Positions 10,880 to 21,615 of a stretch of 64,000 nucleotides of DNA are shown one piece after another. The DNA is from Ascaphus truei (taxonomy: Eukaryota; Chordata; Amphibia; Anura; Ascaphidae). Position 1 is the stretch's first letter. Each line of letters opens with the position of its first letter. Location of the stretch: positions 224,046,239-224,110,238 of the forward strand of contig CM071568.1 of NCBI GenBank assembly GCA_036426205.1, read 5' to 3'. Below the pieces are notes generated by a model that was not told where the DNA came from, did no database searches, and saw only the letters and a program-made list of their open reading frames with translations. The position numbers were made by a program, and so were the translations under genes.

Positions 10880-12730
10880 GTCATCGGATAAGGCGTTCGA
10901 CGGAAAGCGGACAGTTGGATACCGAGGACCACCTGTACAATACTTTACCATATGCCATAGGTTTTCCCCAGAGGTCACTGGGGTAGAAATATGAGAAGTC
11001 GTGTTTGATCACAAACACACCTCTGTTGAATTCTGATTTCATAGCTCAAGGGCAAGCCCTATATACCATTATTTTCCCATTTAAAATAAACATAAGCCCA
11101 CCCCTATCGTAAATCAACTGTTGGGTTGACGGTTTTACAACAGAGAAAAAAAATATAACTCCTAAAAAAAAAAAAAGGGTTTAAATCTTTGCCTCGATAT
11201 ATAAATGCACTCATAACTTCCTCTCTCTAATACTTCGACACATGAGTCATAAATAGATTCAGGCGATTATGACGGATGTAACAAGACTAATTTTAACTGT
11301 CTTGCTCCTAAATTTGAGTGACAAATGAATATCTTGGCACCTCTTACCCATGTAGCGTGTGGTTTGATTTGTCTTTTTGCCACGATGGCGAATAGGTATC
11401 TTAGTATGTACAGTACAGTACAGTACAGATGACGTCATATGATACTAATTTTCTAATAAAGTTCTCCAAGAAAGCAGCGACCTGCGTCACCCCCTTTCTG
11501 TGAGGCACAAGGAATGTCTCCGGAATGTTCTTTTCTTGGAGGCCGACAACCCAGAGGTCTGGCGATCATATATTGCCTTCTAAACGACATATGTCACTTT
11601 TAGTGATGTCGTCGTCCCCCTCACCCCCATTAAGTCCTCTTTATAGGTCTGCACAGACGCAGGAAGGGTCTTGACCCATCATACACAAAATGTAGTATTT
11701 TTTAAATCAAACTGTAGCTACATTAACCCCTGAAGCACCCGATTAAATATTTTAATCAATCTCTCATGATATGATAGTCTGTTTGCTAGTTTTCTAGGTG
11801 ATGAAAATGAAAGTGGAGCCGCAAATCCCGGAAGTACGTTGGCACGCGGGGCTTCTAATCTTCTGGTTGGGGAGAGGTTAAAATTGTCCAATGCCAGGAA
11901 AATTACATACATAAAAACCAATTATATATGGCTCCACGTGTGTAAGACTTCCCAACATAAGTATACACACTATACAATTAGTTTAAGTAAACAGGAGCCA
12001 ACTCATGAGAAACAAAGAGAAGGTGTCCAAGAACATTTTGGAAGATGGAATTCCCTGCGTGAAGAATTTACAATCTAAACAAAGATAAAAATAGAACATG
12101 GCAAATGTAAGAATTAGACAAAGCAGCAGGGAGATTTGGGTATTGTATAAACACTAATTAATAGCATTACACTGGAAAGATAAATGTAGTTAGGGTCATT
12201 CCAGGTGATTCCTGTCCCACATCACTGGATATATAACATGGTAGGTGATAAATCAGTTGCCACGACACTGGAAAAAAGTCCACGTTTAGTACAGAATTAT
12301 GAACCAACTCAAGGCTACATAACAAGGAAAGAAAGAGCACTTAAGGAAGCATTCTTACGGCAGAAAAAAGGAATTAGTAAGGTGGAAGTGGTACATTTAA
12401 GGACTAACTGATGTCTAAAAACTATGCTAGCGTTGAAGACCACTCAGGTCCTTTCTTTAGGCATGTTGCAACAGAAACAGAAAAAACAAGAAAAGTGCAC
12501 AACTCATAACGTAGTAAGTAATGTAATATTTAGTGAAAAAAGTTAAGGTAAATATTGCACGTACAGGACAGATAATACTTAAAAGCATGTCATGCATAAA
12601 CCAGCATGTACCATAGACAGGCAAAGCAGCCCCACAGATGGACACCTCATCTGGATCAGTCATTTTCTCCAGATGTCGTGTTTTCTCGCCTGCTACGTTT
12701 GATTGCACTTATAGCAACTGTGATGGGCTC
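10880..12730. other. Intronic sequence, no gene recognised
   Basis: AT-rich, with a short (GTACA)n run near 11406-11426 and poly-A near 11164. The short ORFs lack family features and no DYNC1LI1 exon was found. Confidence 0.4.
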
Positions 12731-12740
12731 TATTCTACAA

Positions 12741-13030
12741 CAGGAGGGCGCAAACTTTTTTCCCTGCACCCCCCCTGCCGGCGGTCACTACACCCCCGCG
12801 ACCCCCCTCACCATGGCTCCGGCGTCATGATGTCACGTTACCAGAGCAACGTGACATGACCATGCGGCGTCATTTGACGCCGCGTTGCCATGGCGACGCG
12901 TGTGGAGCCAAGGTAAGGAAAGGTTTACAGAGGCTCTGCAGCTTAATTTAAGTGCCTTCGGGAAGCGCGCGGGGCCTCTGTAAACCGCGCGCCCCCCGCA
13001 GTCTCGCGCCCCCCACTTTGTGCACCGCTG
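12741..13030. mobile_element. hAT MITE with perfect 8-bp target duplication
   Basis: Ends CAGGAGGGCGCAAACTTTTT and ...CTTTGTGCACCGCTG. TTCTACAA flanks both sides (12733-12740, 13031-13038). The GC-rich interior shares a ttacagaggc-type palindrome with the element at 14035, which lies in the opposite orientation. Confidence 0.88.
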
Positions 13031-13038
13031 TTCTACAA

Positions 13039-14026
13039 TATAAACAGTGGTGCATTGACGCCCAGTTTATTGCATCAATTCCCACCTTCCACTTCCAACG
13101 CGGTTTGTGGCACACAACCAATACTGCTCCCACATCATATCTTTCCTAACCGAAGGTATGGAAATGAATGTTGAATTTTATATAACTTTCTATGCAGTGA
13201 ACACCTCAATATCCACTGCACTGCCGAAATATCAATAGGACAGAAAAGGGCATTAGTTAAGGTCTATCACATTTCAACAATGATCACTGCAATTGACTTC
13301 CTCAAGCCATCTACCCTGACTGGCAAATGGTACAGAGAAACTGCAGCAATGTCCAATGCCATTCAACAACCCTAAATACATTCATTTTCCCCATTGCCAA
13401 GTCGACAGAATGGTGCTAAATTGACAGGAACACATGGAACATTGAGACATTAGTGCAAGCATTGCAAAAATTAGCATTCTGCTAAAATCGTGGTCTTAAA
13501 AGTGAACCGTGGGTAGAAAGTTAAATTCTGCATGCTTTTGGCAACATTTTGCAATGTCCATCTGCTTTTCAAATGCACCATATTCATCTAGAACTTTTTC
13601 AGTGCTTTGAGAAAATCGGAAAAGTATTGTAGAGCTGGGCTGTTCTGAACCAAATAGGTCCACAAACGGGTAAGTTCACCAAAAACATGCAATAATTGAA
13701 AGATTTGTATTTAAGCCATAAGCAAGACATTTTGAGCACACTACGTAAAAGAAAACCGTACTAAAGCACATTTTCTTTTATTCTTTTAATTATGCATGAA
13801 TGCCTGAAATCCATTATAACCAACCCTTTCGTTTTCTTCCTCATCAATTTCTTTTCACACTACCTGTATATGACATTATCCAAAAGAAAGATTCTTTAGT
13901 TGACCATTTTGCTCAAAAAGTTGGGTCCTACGCTAGCTATAAATCTTTTCCGTTTGTGGTTAGCCATGGAGTGGCAGGCATGCTTAATTTTGATAATGTT
14001 ATTTTCTTTTGATTTAGTGCTGGAAG
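13039..14026. other. Intronic sequence, no gene recognised
   Basis: AT-rich, no conserved ORF, no clear repeat ends. Confidence 0.4.
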
Positions 14027-14034
14027 AGTTAGAC

Positions 14035-14350
14035 CAGGGGTGTGCAAGCTGCAGCGGTTACAGAGGCCCCGTGCTCTTCAGCGCGAGGCCTCTGTAACTC
14101 ACCTGGACAATGGAAAAAACAGAGCACTGCTCTTGGGAACAAAAAGAGATGGGAATTGTTTTTTTTTTTCACTCTAACTCACTTAGCTGAATTGAGCCGG
14201 CTTCAAGCTACGCAGCATCAAATGTCGCCATGGGGTAATGTCACATGACCCCGCTGCGTAATTTGACACAAGATTAAAAGGTAAGGGGGTGGGGCGACAC
14301 TGGGGGAGAGCAGGCAGGGGGGCGCAGGGCAGAAAGTTTGTACACCCCTG
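14035..14350. mobile_element. hAT MITE with perfect 8-bp target duplication
   Basis: Ends CAGGGGTGTGCAAGCTGC and AAAGTTTGTACACCCCTG. AGTTAGAC flanks both sides (14027-14034, 14351-14358). It is related to the element at 12741 in inverse orientation. Confidence 0.9.
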
Positions 14351-14599
14351 AGTTAGACGATCAAACTGTGGCAATAGGACATACCAAATTATCTTATTCA
14401 AAAGCGGTGCCACCTGTATTGTGGGTGATAAGTCAGCTGATTTCTATTGGATCACAGAACCCCATTGATAATTACGGAAACTCCAGTTTTTCCATGAATC
14501 AAAACAAGTCTGTTCTTAAATATCCAATAGGGTTTATATTAACCAAATCCATGTCTTTTGAAACAAATTGAGGTATGAATTAGACAAACAATGAGTAAT

Positions 14600-15860
14600 T
14601 AAGAGTCGGGGTATGTTCAACAGTAAGTGAAACCCTGGTTTGAGCAGCTAAATTAAAAGGGGATAATTAGAATCAGGTGTTTAAATAATTAGGTAGATCT
14701 TCAGGGGGGAGTTTGGGAGGCCACACCCTATACAAATATAAAAAAAAATTGTACGTTTGGTCTTCACCATACAGGTGTATGAAAAGAAATGAGGACCTCA
14801 GAAAAGCAGTTATTGATGCTCATCATCTAGAAAAGGGTCACACAACAATTTCTGAGGATTTGTGGCTCCACCAATCTAATGTCAGACAGATACAGTGTAC
14901 AAATGGAGAAAGTTCAAGACCACAGTCACCCTACCCAGAAGCGGTCATTCTAACAAAATCTCTCCAAGAACAAACCGGCAAATCATCCAGGAAGTCATAA
15001 AGAACCCCAGTGTAACATCCAAGGATCTGCAGGCTACTCTCGTATTGGCTAATGAGTGTTCATGACTCAACTGTCAGAAAAGACTGAACAAGAATGGTGT
15101 TCATGGAAGGATAGCCAGGAGGAAACCACTGCTCTCTAAAAAGAACATTGCTGCCCGTCTGAAGTTCACCAACGAGCACATAGACGATCCACAAGACTTC
15201 TGGAACAATATTGTCTGGACAGACAATTCAAAGGCAGATCTTTTTGGCCTTAATGAGAAACGTTATGATTGGCTAAAAACAAACATTTTTTTCGAACACA
15301 AGAACCTCCTCCCAAGCATCAAGCATGGTGGTGGGAGTGTGATGGTTTGGGGCTGCTATGCTACCTCAGGACCTCAACAGCTCGCCACCATTGACAACTA
15401 TGAATTCTGCATTGTATCAGCAGATTTTTTTTGTACAATGTCAGGCCATCCGTCCATGAGCTGAAGGTGAAGCCACGTGGGTCATTCAGCAAGACAAATT
15501 ATCCTAAACATACAAGCAGATCTACAAAAGGGCTGCAGAGAAGAAATTCCACGTTTAAGAATGGCCCAGTCAAAGTTTGACCTAGAACTCATCGAAATTA
15601 TGTGGCAGGATCTGAAGCTAACTGTCCATGCAAGGAAGCCCACAAATGTCACTAAGTTGAAGTTCTGCAAGGAGGAATGGGACAAAATGCCTCAAAACTG
15701 ATGTGAGAGACTGACCAGCAGTTACAGGAAACTCTTAGTTGAAGTTATTGCTGCTCAAGCGGGTGCCACCAGGTACTGAATCTAAAAGTTCACATACTTT
15801 TTTACACATGGATGTTAAACCATTTGAGGATAAATAAATGTTGAAAAAGTATCATGTTTG
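14600..15860 (+). pseudogene. Tc1-like transposon with broken transposase
   Basis: Transposase fragments lie in order on the plus strand. An N-terminal helix-turn-helix-like piece (EDLWLHQSNVRQI) is at about 14855. The first catalytic Asp region (FWNNIVWTDNSKADLF) is at about 15198-15245. The KHGGGSVMVWGCYA box is near 15320-15360, and an EWPSQS-like piece follows near 15560. Frameshifts and stops break it throughout. The right terminus contains aaagttcacatacttttt (about 15785); the left terminus near 14610 is decayed. It lies inside presumed DYNC1LI1 intron 2, antisense to the gene. Confidence 0.75.
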
Positions 15861-16441
15861 TGTGCCATTTGTTTGATCAGTTTATCTTGCTCTATTATTA
15901 GGACTTATCTAATAACATGTTAGGTCTGAAATATGTGAAAATCCTCACCACTGCACACTTCCCCACGTTGTGAACAGGATCTAAATTGGAGTTCAGATTT
16001 CTTTCCGCAATTTTGGTACCACAAAATATTATATTATTTCCAGTAGGTGATACCTTTTAGTGGACCAACATGTTATTTATTTTATGCTGTATTTGCACTA
16101 CCAAATCCACAAATGCAGTTGTTTAGGGAGCATATTCAATGAAGGGAACTTTAAGATTTCTGAAAGCATACACTAAAAAACAGTTTATTATTATGGTCAT
16201 ATTTATCCAATAAAAGGTATTGCAACCAGCAAAAAAAAAAAAAAAAAGACATTCAAGAAGAAAGGAGTTAACTTTCACATGATGCAAAAGCAAACTGCCG
16301 TGCAGATCAAAAACGTATTAACAGTCCATGCTTTGGATTCACTTCTTAAAATGTTCCAAGAGCCTTACAATCAAGAAATAAACAAGGACATTTGTTAACA
16401 AATAGGATGCGGTGGTCAAAAGGAGGGGAATCATTACTTAC
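15861..16441. other. Intron 2 of DYNC1LI1, 5' end
   Basis: No ORF. Contains an A18 run at 16230-16247 and the repeat word gataccttttagtggaccaa near 16050, which recurs in altered form near 36880. The consensus donor GTAAGT of exon 2 is at 16436-16441 (minus). Confidence 0.5.
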
Positions 16442-16515
16442 CCAACAGCAGCACATTCTTCCCAGCAGGCAGCTTAGAGCGGGAGCGTGTTGAGACCTCA
16501 CTCAGGATGGAGGAC
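16442..16515 (-). CDS. DYNC1LI1: DYNC1LI1 coding exon 2
   Basis: Second coding exon of the cytoplasmic dynein 1 light intermediate chain 1, a subunit that binds the dynein heavy chain and cargo adaptors. The 74-nt exon follows a pyrimidine-containing acceptor (tctctggacag) and is followed by GTAAGT. With the TG left over from exon 1 it completes Trp, then reads SSILSEVSTRSRSKLPAGKN and VLLL plus the first base of Gly. This is the segment just before the P-loop of the GTPase-like domain. The Arg-Ser-Arg-Ser-Lys and PAGKNVLLL match LI1 better than LI2. It ends in phase 1. Exon 3, which should start with the EDGAGKT P-loop, was not found and is presumably beyond the left edge or too diverged to spot. 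Confidence 0.92.
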
Positions 16516-18723
16516 CTGTCCAGAGAGATGTCATGTGGTCAGAAATGTCCCAAGCCGACCTATTAAAGCAGCAATACCAGCTGCTATTTTTATTTATTAT
16601 TTTACACAGTATGGAAACTGGGGACCATTGACTTCCGGGACACTTAAAAATCGGTGAAGTTACCAATTTGAACTCTCCCTGCAGCTGAAACAAAAATGGC
16701 CACCAAATCTCAGGTCAATAGGAAGCAGCATCATCATTGGTTGCAACTTTCCATTGGATGATCATTTGAAGATACTAGGAAGTAACATTGGTAACTTAAA
16801 CGGCAAGATATATAGCTCAGGATCCAGGGGGGGAGGGGCTGTTCCCAAAGCTTAAAATAGTGTGGTTCAGCTCCGGAGGACCTCCGGTTCCACTGCTGTA
16901 AAAAAAATTAAAAAAAAGAGGGGAGGGTTAAACATAATTGCTGCTTTAAGTCTCATTGCAAGCCACAGTAATTCCCTACATCAAAGGCTGCACGGACCCC
17001 TTGATGCGAGGTTTGTGCCAAAACAAAAAGATTTGGTACAAAACTCACAAACATCAATCCGCAGATGCCAAATCACAAGGGAATATAATAAATACACACA
17101 AAACAACCTTACAACTAAGGCTGGAGGTCATAACAGGCCACTTCAGTATCAAACAGATGACATAATAGTTAAGTCAATTAGTATTATTATTAGTATGTAA
17201 AATGCACAAATTCTGTACAAAACAAAAATGATAAATAAAATAGAACAACTGCCTGTGAGCCTTCTGTGGCTGAACTCCACTACATAAAAGTGCGTAGCAC
17301 ATCATCCAAGTACTTAGCTTTACATGCATTTCTCCACACAAAAAATGTATTATAATCAAACTCCTTGATTAACCATCAAGTAATAAAATAGCAATCCTAC
17401 AGGAATTTTTTTCTCTTCCCCTTGATCTGAACTAGGGGACCTCCCAGAAATCAAGACAGCCAGCGACCCCTCAGTTTCAAAGATATCTAATTTTTTTTTG
17501 TGCCAGTTGAAAATAAATAGAAATAAACGCCCACAACAAAATACAAATATGGAGGTGGATTACAAACAGCAACTGGGGGTCATCAATGGAAAGCCACGAC
17601 TATACGGCTTTAATATTTTCAGCTGGGACAAGCCCTGGCCCCAGCGGTCATACTGTTTACCCAGATGAACCCCCAATCCACTGGTTATTTATAGCCTGAA
17701 CCAGGGGTCCCCCCACCTGGAATCCACTGGTTCCAGAGCAATCCATAACATCTTTATTCTCAGGATTGCTGCTATAAAATAAACAGTGACAACTATGGCA
17801 GCTCCTGAGAAATCAACATGTCTTTGGTTTATGAAAAACATTCACACGCTGGTATTCTGTTCGTTTTTATATACCCTTTACCAACATAACTGTGGCATTT
17901 CAGCTTTCCGTGCCAGTGACAGTCACGTCAGGTTGTATGAGGCCACACCTGTGGTTGGTCCTTCCACAGCCTGACTAGATATTAGAGGATAGTTACTAGC
18001 ACTGATTTACATGCTGAAGCACAGCAAAACACCATTTATTTGGGCTTGATAATAATAATCAAAAACGATGCTCTGATTAGCTGCAAAGCCAATTCACAAA
18101 AGCAACGAGAATCCCATGTGCACCAGAGAACTCCATGTAATTGGTGCATGTTTCATCCCTGCTCTGTCATTGTGCACAAACATGCCCTTAGCCCCGCCCA
18201 GCTGTCAATGAATCACGTGACCTCCGAGGCGCGCCTAGGTCGCCAAACGCAAACAATGCGGAGTGCGCGAGACACTGACAGGTGTGTGGGTACGTGCGCG
18301 CGCGCGGATAAGTGACAGGTGCGGCGCGCGCCACCCCTGCCGCCTCACACAGTCTTACCCCTTTTCCCCGCCCACAACACGCTTTAACACCTGACATGCC
18401 GGTTGGTCCCCCGGCATTCGCCTTTCGAATGTAGCCACCACCTCAAATCGAGCAATGAATGGGTTAGCCCGCCGAGTGAGGCGCGTGCACACTGCGCGCG
18501 CCGCCTCCCCATCAACATTCAAAATAACGGCGTTCTACCCACGTAACGGCCATTATGTGTTTCCCACCTTCCACCCCATCCATTCATTCAGTCAGTCAGC
18601 GCGCCACACATACACAGGCACTTCAGCCGCTTGGCTGCCAGAGATGTATTTTAGGCCGCGCTGGCAGGAGAGGGAGTTTACACTGATGATAATAATAATG
18701 ATGAGATGTGTAGCCACACTCAC
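16516..18723 (-). other. DYNC1LI1: DYNC1LI1 intron 1
   Basis: 2208-bp GT-AG intron, with donor GTGAGTG at 18717-18723 and acceptor AG at 16516-16517. It holds a degenerate repeat at 16580-16900 (aataggaagcagcatcatca, related to the palindrome at 58558) and otherwise unrecognised sequence at 16900-18180. The CpG-rich promoter region spills into its first 500 bp. Confidence 0.85.
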
Positions 18724-19080
18724 CACAGATTCTGTCCGTCCTCATCCTCACTAGCCGCCGCCCCGCTGTGGCTGTTACCATAGCCCGCATTAAAGCTGGA
18801 GGATGGAGACGAGTAAGAGCCGGCTCGCCCCGATGCTGCCGCCATCCTATGGATTTCGTCTTCCTATTATTGTCTCAGTGGCCACCCCCCCTCTCCCTTC
18901 TTTTCTTCACCAGCCACCCCTCTGCTGTCTGGACAAGGCGCGGTCCCCGGGAGAGAGGAAGCAGGATTCGCCAGGAGGGGGGGAGACAGGCAGAGGGGAA
19001 AGGGGGCGGGGCGAAGCGGCATGGCGGATGTGACGTTTCGCCGGGTGTTTAGATCCCGCCCACGTGCGTGACGTAATAAA
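18180..19080. promoter_or_regulatory. CpG island over DYNC1LI1 exon 1
   Basis: GC-rich, CpG-dense block spanning the end of exon 1, the start of intron 1 and the upstream sequence. On the right flank, in gene orientation, it has TTACGTCA (CRE-like, about 19069-19076), CACGTG (about 19060-19065), GGGCGG-type boxes (about 19005-19015) and CCGCCAT (about 19020-19026). No TATA box is evident, fitting a housekeeping promoter. The transcription start is not determinable; it should lie between about 18900 and 19060. Confidence 0.75.
18724..18845 (-). CDS. DYNC1LI1: DYNC1LI1 coding exon 1
   Basis: Start codon at 18843-18845 in a good context (A at -3, G at +4). The exon encodes 40 residues beginning MAAASGRAGSYSSPSSS and ending AAASEDEDGQNL, then TG of a split Trp codon before the donor GTGAGT. 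The Ala/Gly/Ser-rich start and acidic EDEDGQNLW are the known N-terminus of dynein cytoplasmic 1 light intermediate chain 1. The phase and sequence join exactly to exon 2 at 16515. Product role: subunit of the cytoplasmic dynein motor, linking the heavy chain to adaptors. It is the only clearly functional host coding sequence in the window. Confidence 0.93.
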
Positions 19081-19106
19081 AGCAATTACAGCATTACTGC
19101 TACTGA

Positions 19107-19226
19107 ACACCACACCACACCACACCACACCACACCACACCACACCACACCACACCACACCACACCACACCACACCACACCACACCACACCACACCACAC
19201 CACACCACACCACACCACACCACACC
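19107..19226. repeat. (ACACC)24 pentanucleotide microsatellite
   Basis: 120 bp of uninterrupted ACACC, 262 bp upstream of the DYNC1LI1 start codon and just outside the CpG island. ORFs reading His-Thr-Thr-Pro or Val-Trp-Cys-Gly across it are artefacts. Confidence 0.98.
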
Positions 19227-19269
19227 TTTGTTGGGGGGAGGGTTACAACTTATATGTATTGTTTACTAT

Positions 19270-20712
19270 TGTAGCCCTTGTTCCCCGGTACCTGGGAAGT
19301 AACTACCAGTACTGCTATTAACTGTCTGGCATCCAGGATGCCTGAGCCTCCGCGACTGGGAGCCTGGGGTGATTCTGGTTCGTCTCGGTGCAGTGCCTCC
19401 ACCTGTGAGGGATCCCAACGTGGTGGGATAAGCCCCTTACAGCAACAATACCAATAATATACACACCGGTATAATAACAACCGTTACTGAAAACACTATA
19501 ACAGTACCCTGTACCACACAGTATAATAGGCCCAGCCCCGTACCACCAATGATTGTCCTCAAAGTACATAGGGTGCTTGGCACCAATACACTGATGTCCT
19601 TTTCCCCCAATGTCAGGACCTCCCCCCCCAAAATTGTAGGAGATCGCACTATCCCGTGAAGTATTGGTGCACTTAGTTGGGTACCTGCCTGGGGCTCCAG
19701 CACCTGGGTAAGGCCTCGTCCAGGGTGGCGCTGACGGGGGGGCGCACTCACGCTGGCCGCAATGAAACACATTGCGGCAACATGTTTGGCCAGCGTGAGA
19801 AAGCGCCTGCGCCCGTTCGGCGCTGAGAGCAAGCAAATTTGTATTTGCCGCTCGCAAGCGCATCACGTGAGCGGTTCGCCCAATGAGGTCGAAACAGTTC
19901 CGTGACGTTGTAGCCGCGCCCCCAGGCGAGCACGCGCCTAGCCGGCCACGAATCGCCCGGCCGAGCAGGGCGCAGTGGATGAGCGCCAGCGCGCCCGTTC
20001 CCTGCCTGGCCGCAGCCTAATGTAGATTAACAAGGGGATCCGTCTGATCCAATGTTGTCATCGTCCGCAATGGCATCCGCCTCCACATGGGGTGAATTCC
20101 GGCGTTGATAATATCACCATACAGGGTCTCTTACAACAGAGGTGGTCTGGTCCCAGACCACAGGCCACAATCACAGTGCGGCGTCTTCACTGTATCCCTG
20201 ACACTAGACAGTAAATGGGGAAGCGCCCCTATCTAATGGGCCTTCCCTGCAGCAACCACAAGCTACTGTGAGTCGGGGCCTAAGGGGGGATATACTAGGC
20301 CTAGTCTCAGAGCCACTGGCTCTGAGACACTACCTGCTTGATCCAGCTCCCTCTTCCGACTGGCGGGGTCCCGCTGAGCGCGCCAAATGTATCACTGTTG
20401 CAGGGGGAATCATGGGAGCCCTATCAGATGCTGTGGGCCTTGTGTCCCTATTCCCAGAGGCTCGTGGGAGTTGTTGTTCCCCTAGGGATCTGGGTGTAAT
20501 GGCAGCCGCTCCTTAATGCACTGCACATGCGCCGGTTGTAGCAATATGGCCGCCACTACTCTGAATACCCTCTGCGCATGTGCAAGCTGTTACTGCACTT
20601 CTAAAATGGCGGCGCCCTTCCCGGCGTCCCGCCGAGGTGCCCCAGCGACTGGGTCGCCCCTACAACTCTCCTGACTGCCCGGTGAGTTCCCCGCTTGTAG
20701 GTCCGGGCTATA
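19270..20712 (-). mobile_element. Solo LTR, Ty3/gypsy TGTAGC family
   Basis: In minus orientation it starts TATAGCCC (decayed TGTAGCCC, 20712) and ends ...GGGCTACA (19270). CTAT flanks both sides (19266-19269 and 20713-20716), a perfect 4-bp duplication. It contains the family motif TGGAGGCACTG (19391-19401, minus) and the promoter module GGCGCCGCCATTTT (20603-20616) with an NRF1-like site (20573-20584). A GC-rich MITE is inserted at 19712-20017. It sits directly upstream of DYNC1LI1. Confidence 0.85.
19712..20017. mobile_element. GC-rich MITE, perfect TAA target duplication, nested in solo LTR
   Basis: Left end GGCCTCGTCCAGGGTGGCGC, right end ...CCTGGCCGCAGCC, flanked by TAA (19709-19711, 20018-20020). 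The interior contains cacgtgagcggttcgcccaa and tgagg (19864-19888), the conserved core of this MITE family. Confidence 0.75.
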
Positions 20713-20716
20713 CTAT

Positions 20717-21130
20717 GTATGAATTTTCATATTAATTTGAAAGATTAGATCATCTTAAAAATATTGACATGATGGATATTGGTAGCACAGGAGATCTTTA
20801 AATCATTGCGCTAAGCCTTGTTTAGTTTAACATGAGAATTGAAGGTGAATTACAATTTGACTTTTGTGGGCATCACAGCCCCATTTTGCATCATTACACA
20901 GGCCCCTGAAGAAATATTTTGCATGTGATGAAGCAGAAGAAATGAGCTACATGTGACGTGCAGGTAGTGACATGAAAAGCTGTTCAGTCTTTAACAAAAC
21001 ACTTGCTGTGTAATTGATATTTCACAGTGTGAAACCGTTACACTGCCTCCCTCTGATGCACAGTGCAATAGCACCCTGCCCTGCTTATCACCATATTGAA
21101 TAGGGGCATTAAGCAAGGATATAAAGGGGG
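20717..21130. other. Intergenic sequence, no feature recognised
   Basis: AT-rich, no ORF or repeat end identified. Confidence 0.4.
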
Positions 21131-21205
21131 AAAAGACAGCACACAACTCTCATTGTGTAGTATTGATCAATTCAATTGTGATAAGGCATTTGAGTATCGC
21201 ACGTA

Positions 21206-21537
21206 TGTAGCCAGGTCACCCTTTGCCCCCTGCGACCCCCTCGGGAGCCTCCCCTGCAGGCCCTAGGAGTTCCCCAAGCCACTACAGGTTGCTGTACGAC
21301 AGGGACAGGCCCTAGGTTAGGGTTCCTGTCACGTTAGTACCATTTATATAGATAGGGACACAGTGGCTGCTGCTGTTCCTGTGGAATCGGTTGGACCCAC
21401 GTTGGGGTCCACAGAGACGATTCCAGAGTGGGACCGCCCTAGTGGTCCGCACGTGCAAGGAGTTCGGTTGGAGGATCAGACGGACTCATCTCACCCACAC
21501 TACATATGAGATTGGGTGGGGTGGAATACCCGTTACA
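21206..21537 (+). repeat. 5' LTR with internal deletions
   Basis: Starts TGTAGCCAGGTCACC, ends ACCCGTTACA. Compared with the 3' LTR it lacks about 1.4 kb after gagcctcc and about 0.5 kb after ggactcatc. The retained blocks are otherwise near-identical. Confidence 0.85.
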
Positions 21538-21539
21538 TT

Positions 21540-21557
21540 TGGAGGCGCTGCTGAGAT
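21540..21557 (+). promoter_or_regulatory. Primer-binding site, composite LTR element
   Basis: TGGAGGCGCTGCTGAGAT, two bases after the LTR end. It is repeated at 23133-23150 after the LTR remnant and conserved at the same place in the elements at 34 kb and 51.7 kb. I could not assign the tRNA. Confidence 0.7.
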
Positions 21558-21615
21558 TCACCTGGGGTGCCCTGTCCATTTTTTTCTAAATTGTCCCGTT
21601 CCTATTTTTGTCGCT

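Noticed and set aside
12457..12708. Candidate DYNC1LI1 exon 3 (EKMTDPDEVS on the minus strand)
   Set aside because: It does not resemble the EDGAGKT P-loop region and lacks matching splice sites.
18455..18754. Plus-strand ORF in the CpG island as a divergent gene
   Set aside because: It overlaps exon 1 of DYNC1LI1 on the other strand and shows no protein family or splice signals.
19064..19321. His-Thr-Pro repeat ORF and its antisense Val-Trp-Cys-Gly ORF
   Set aside because: Both are readings of the ACACC microsatellite.
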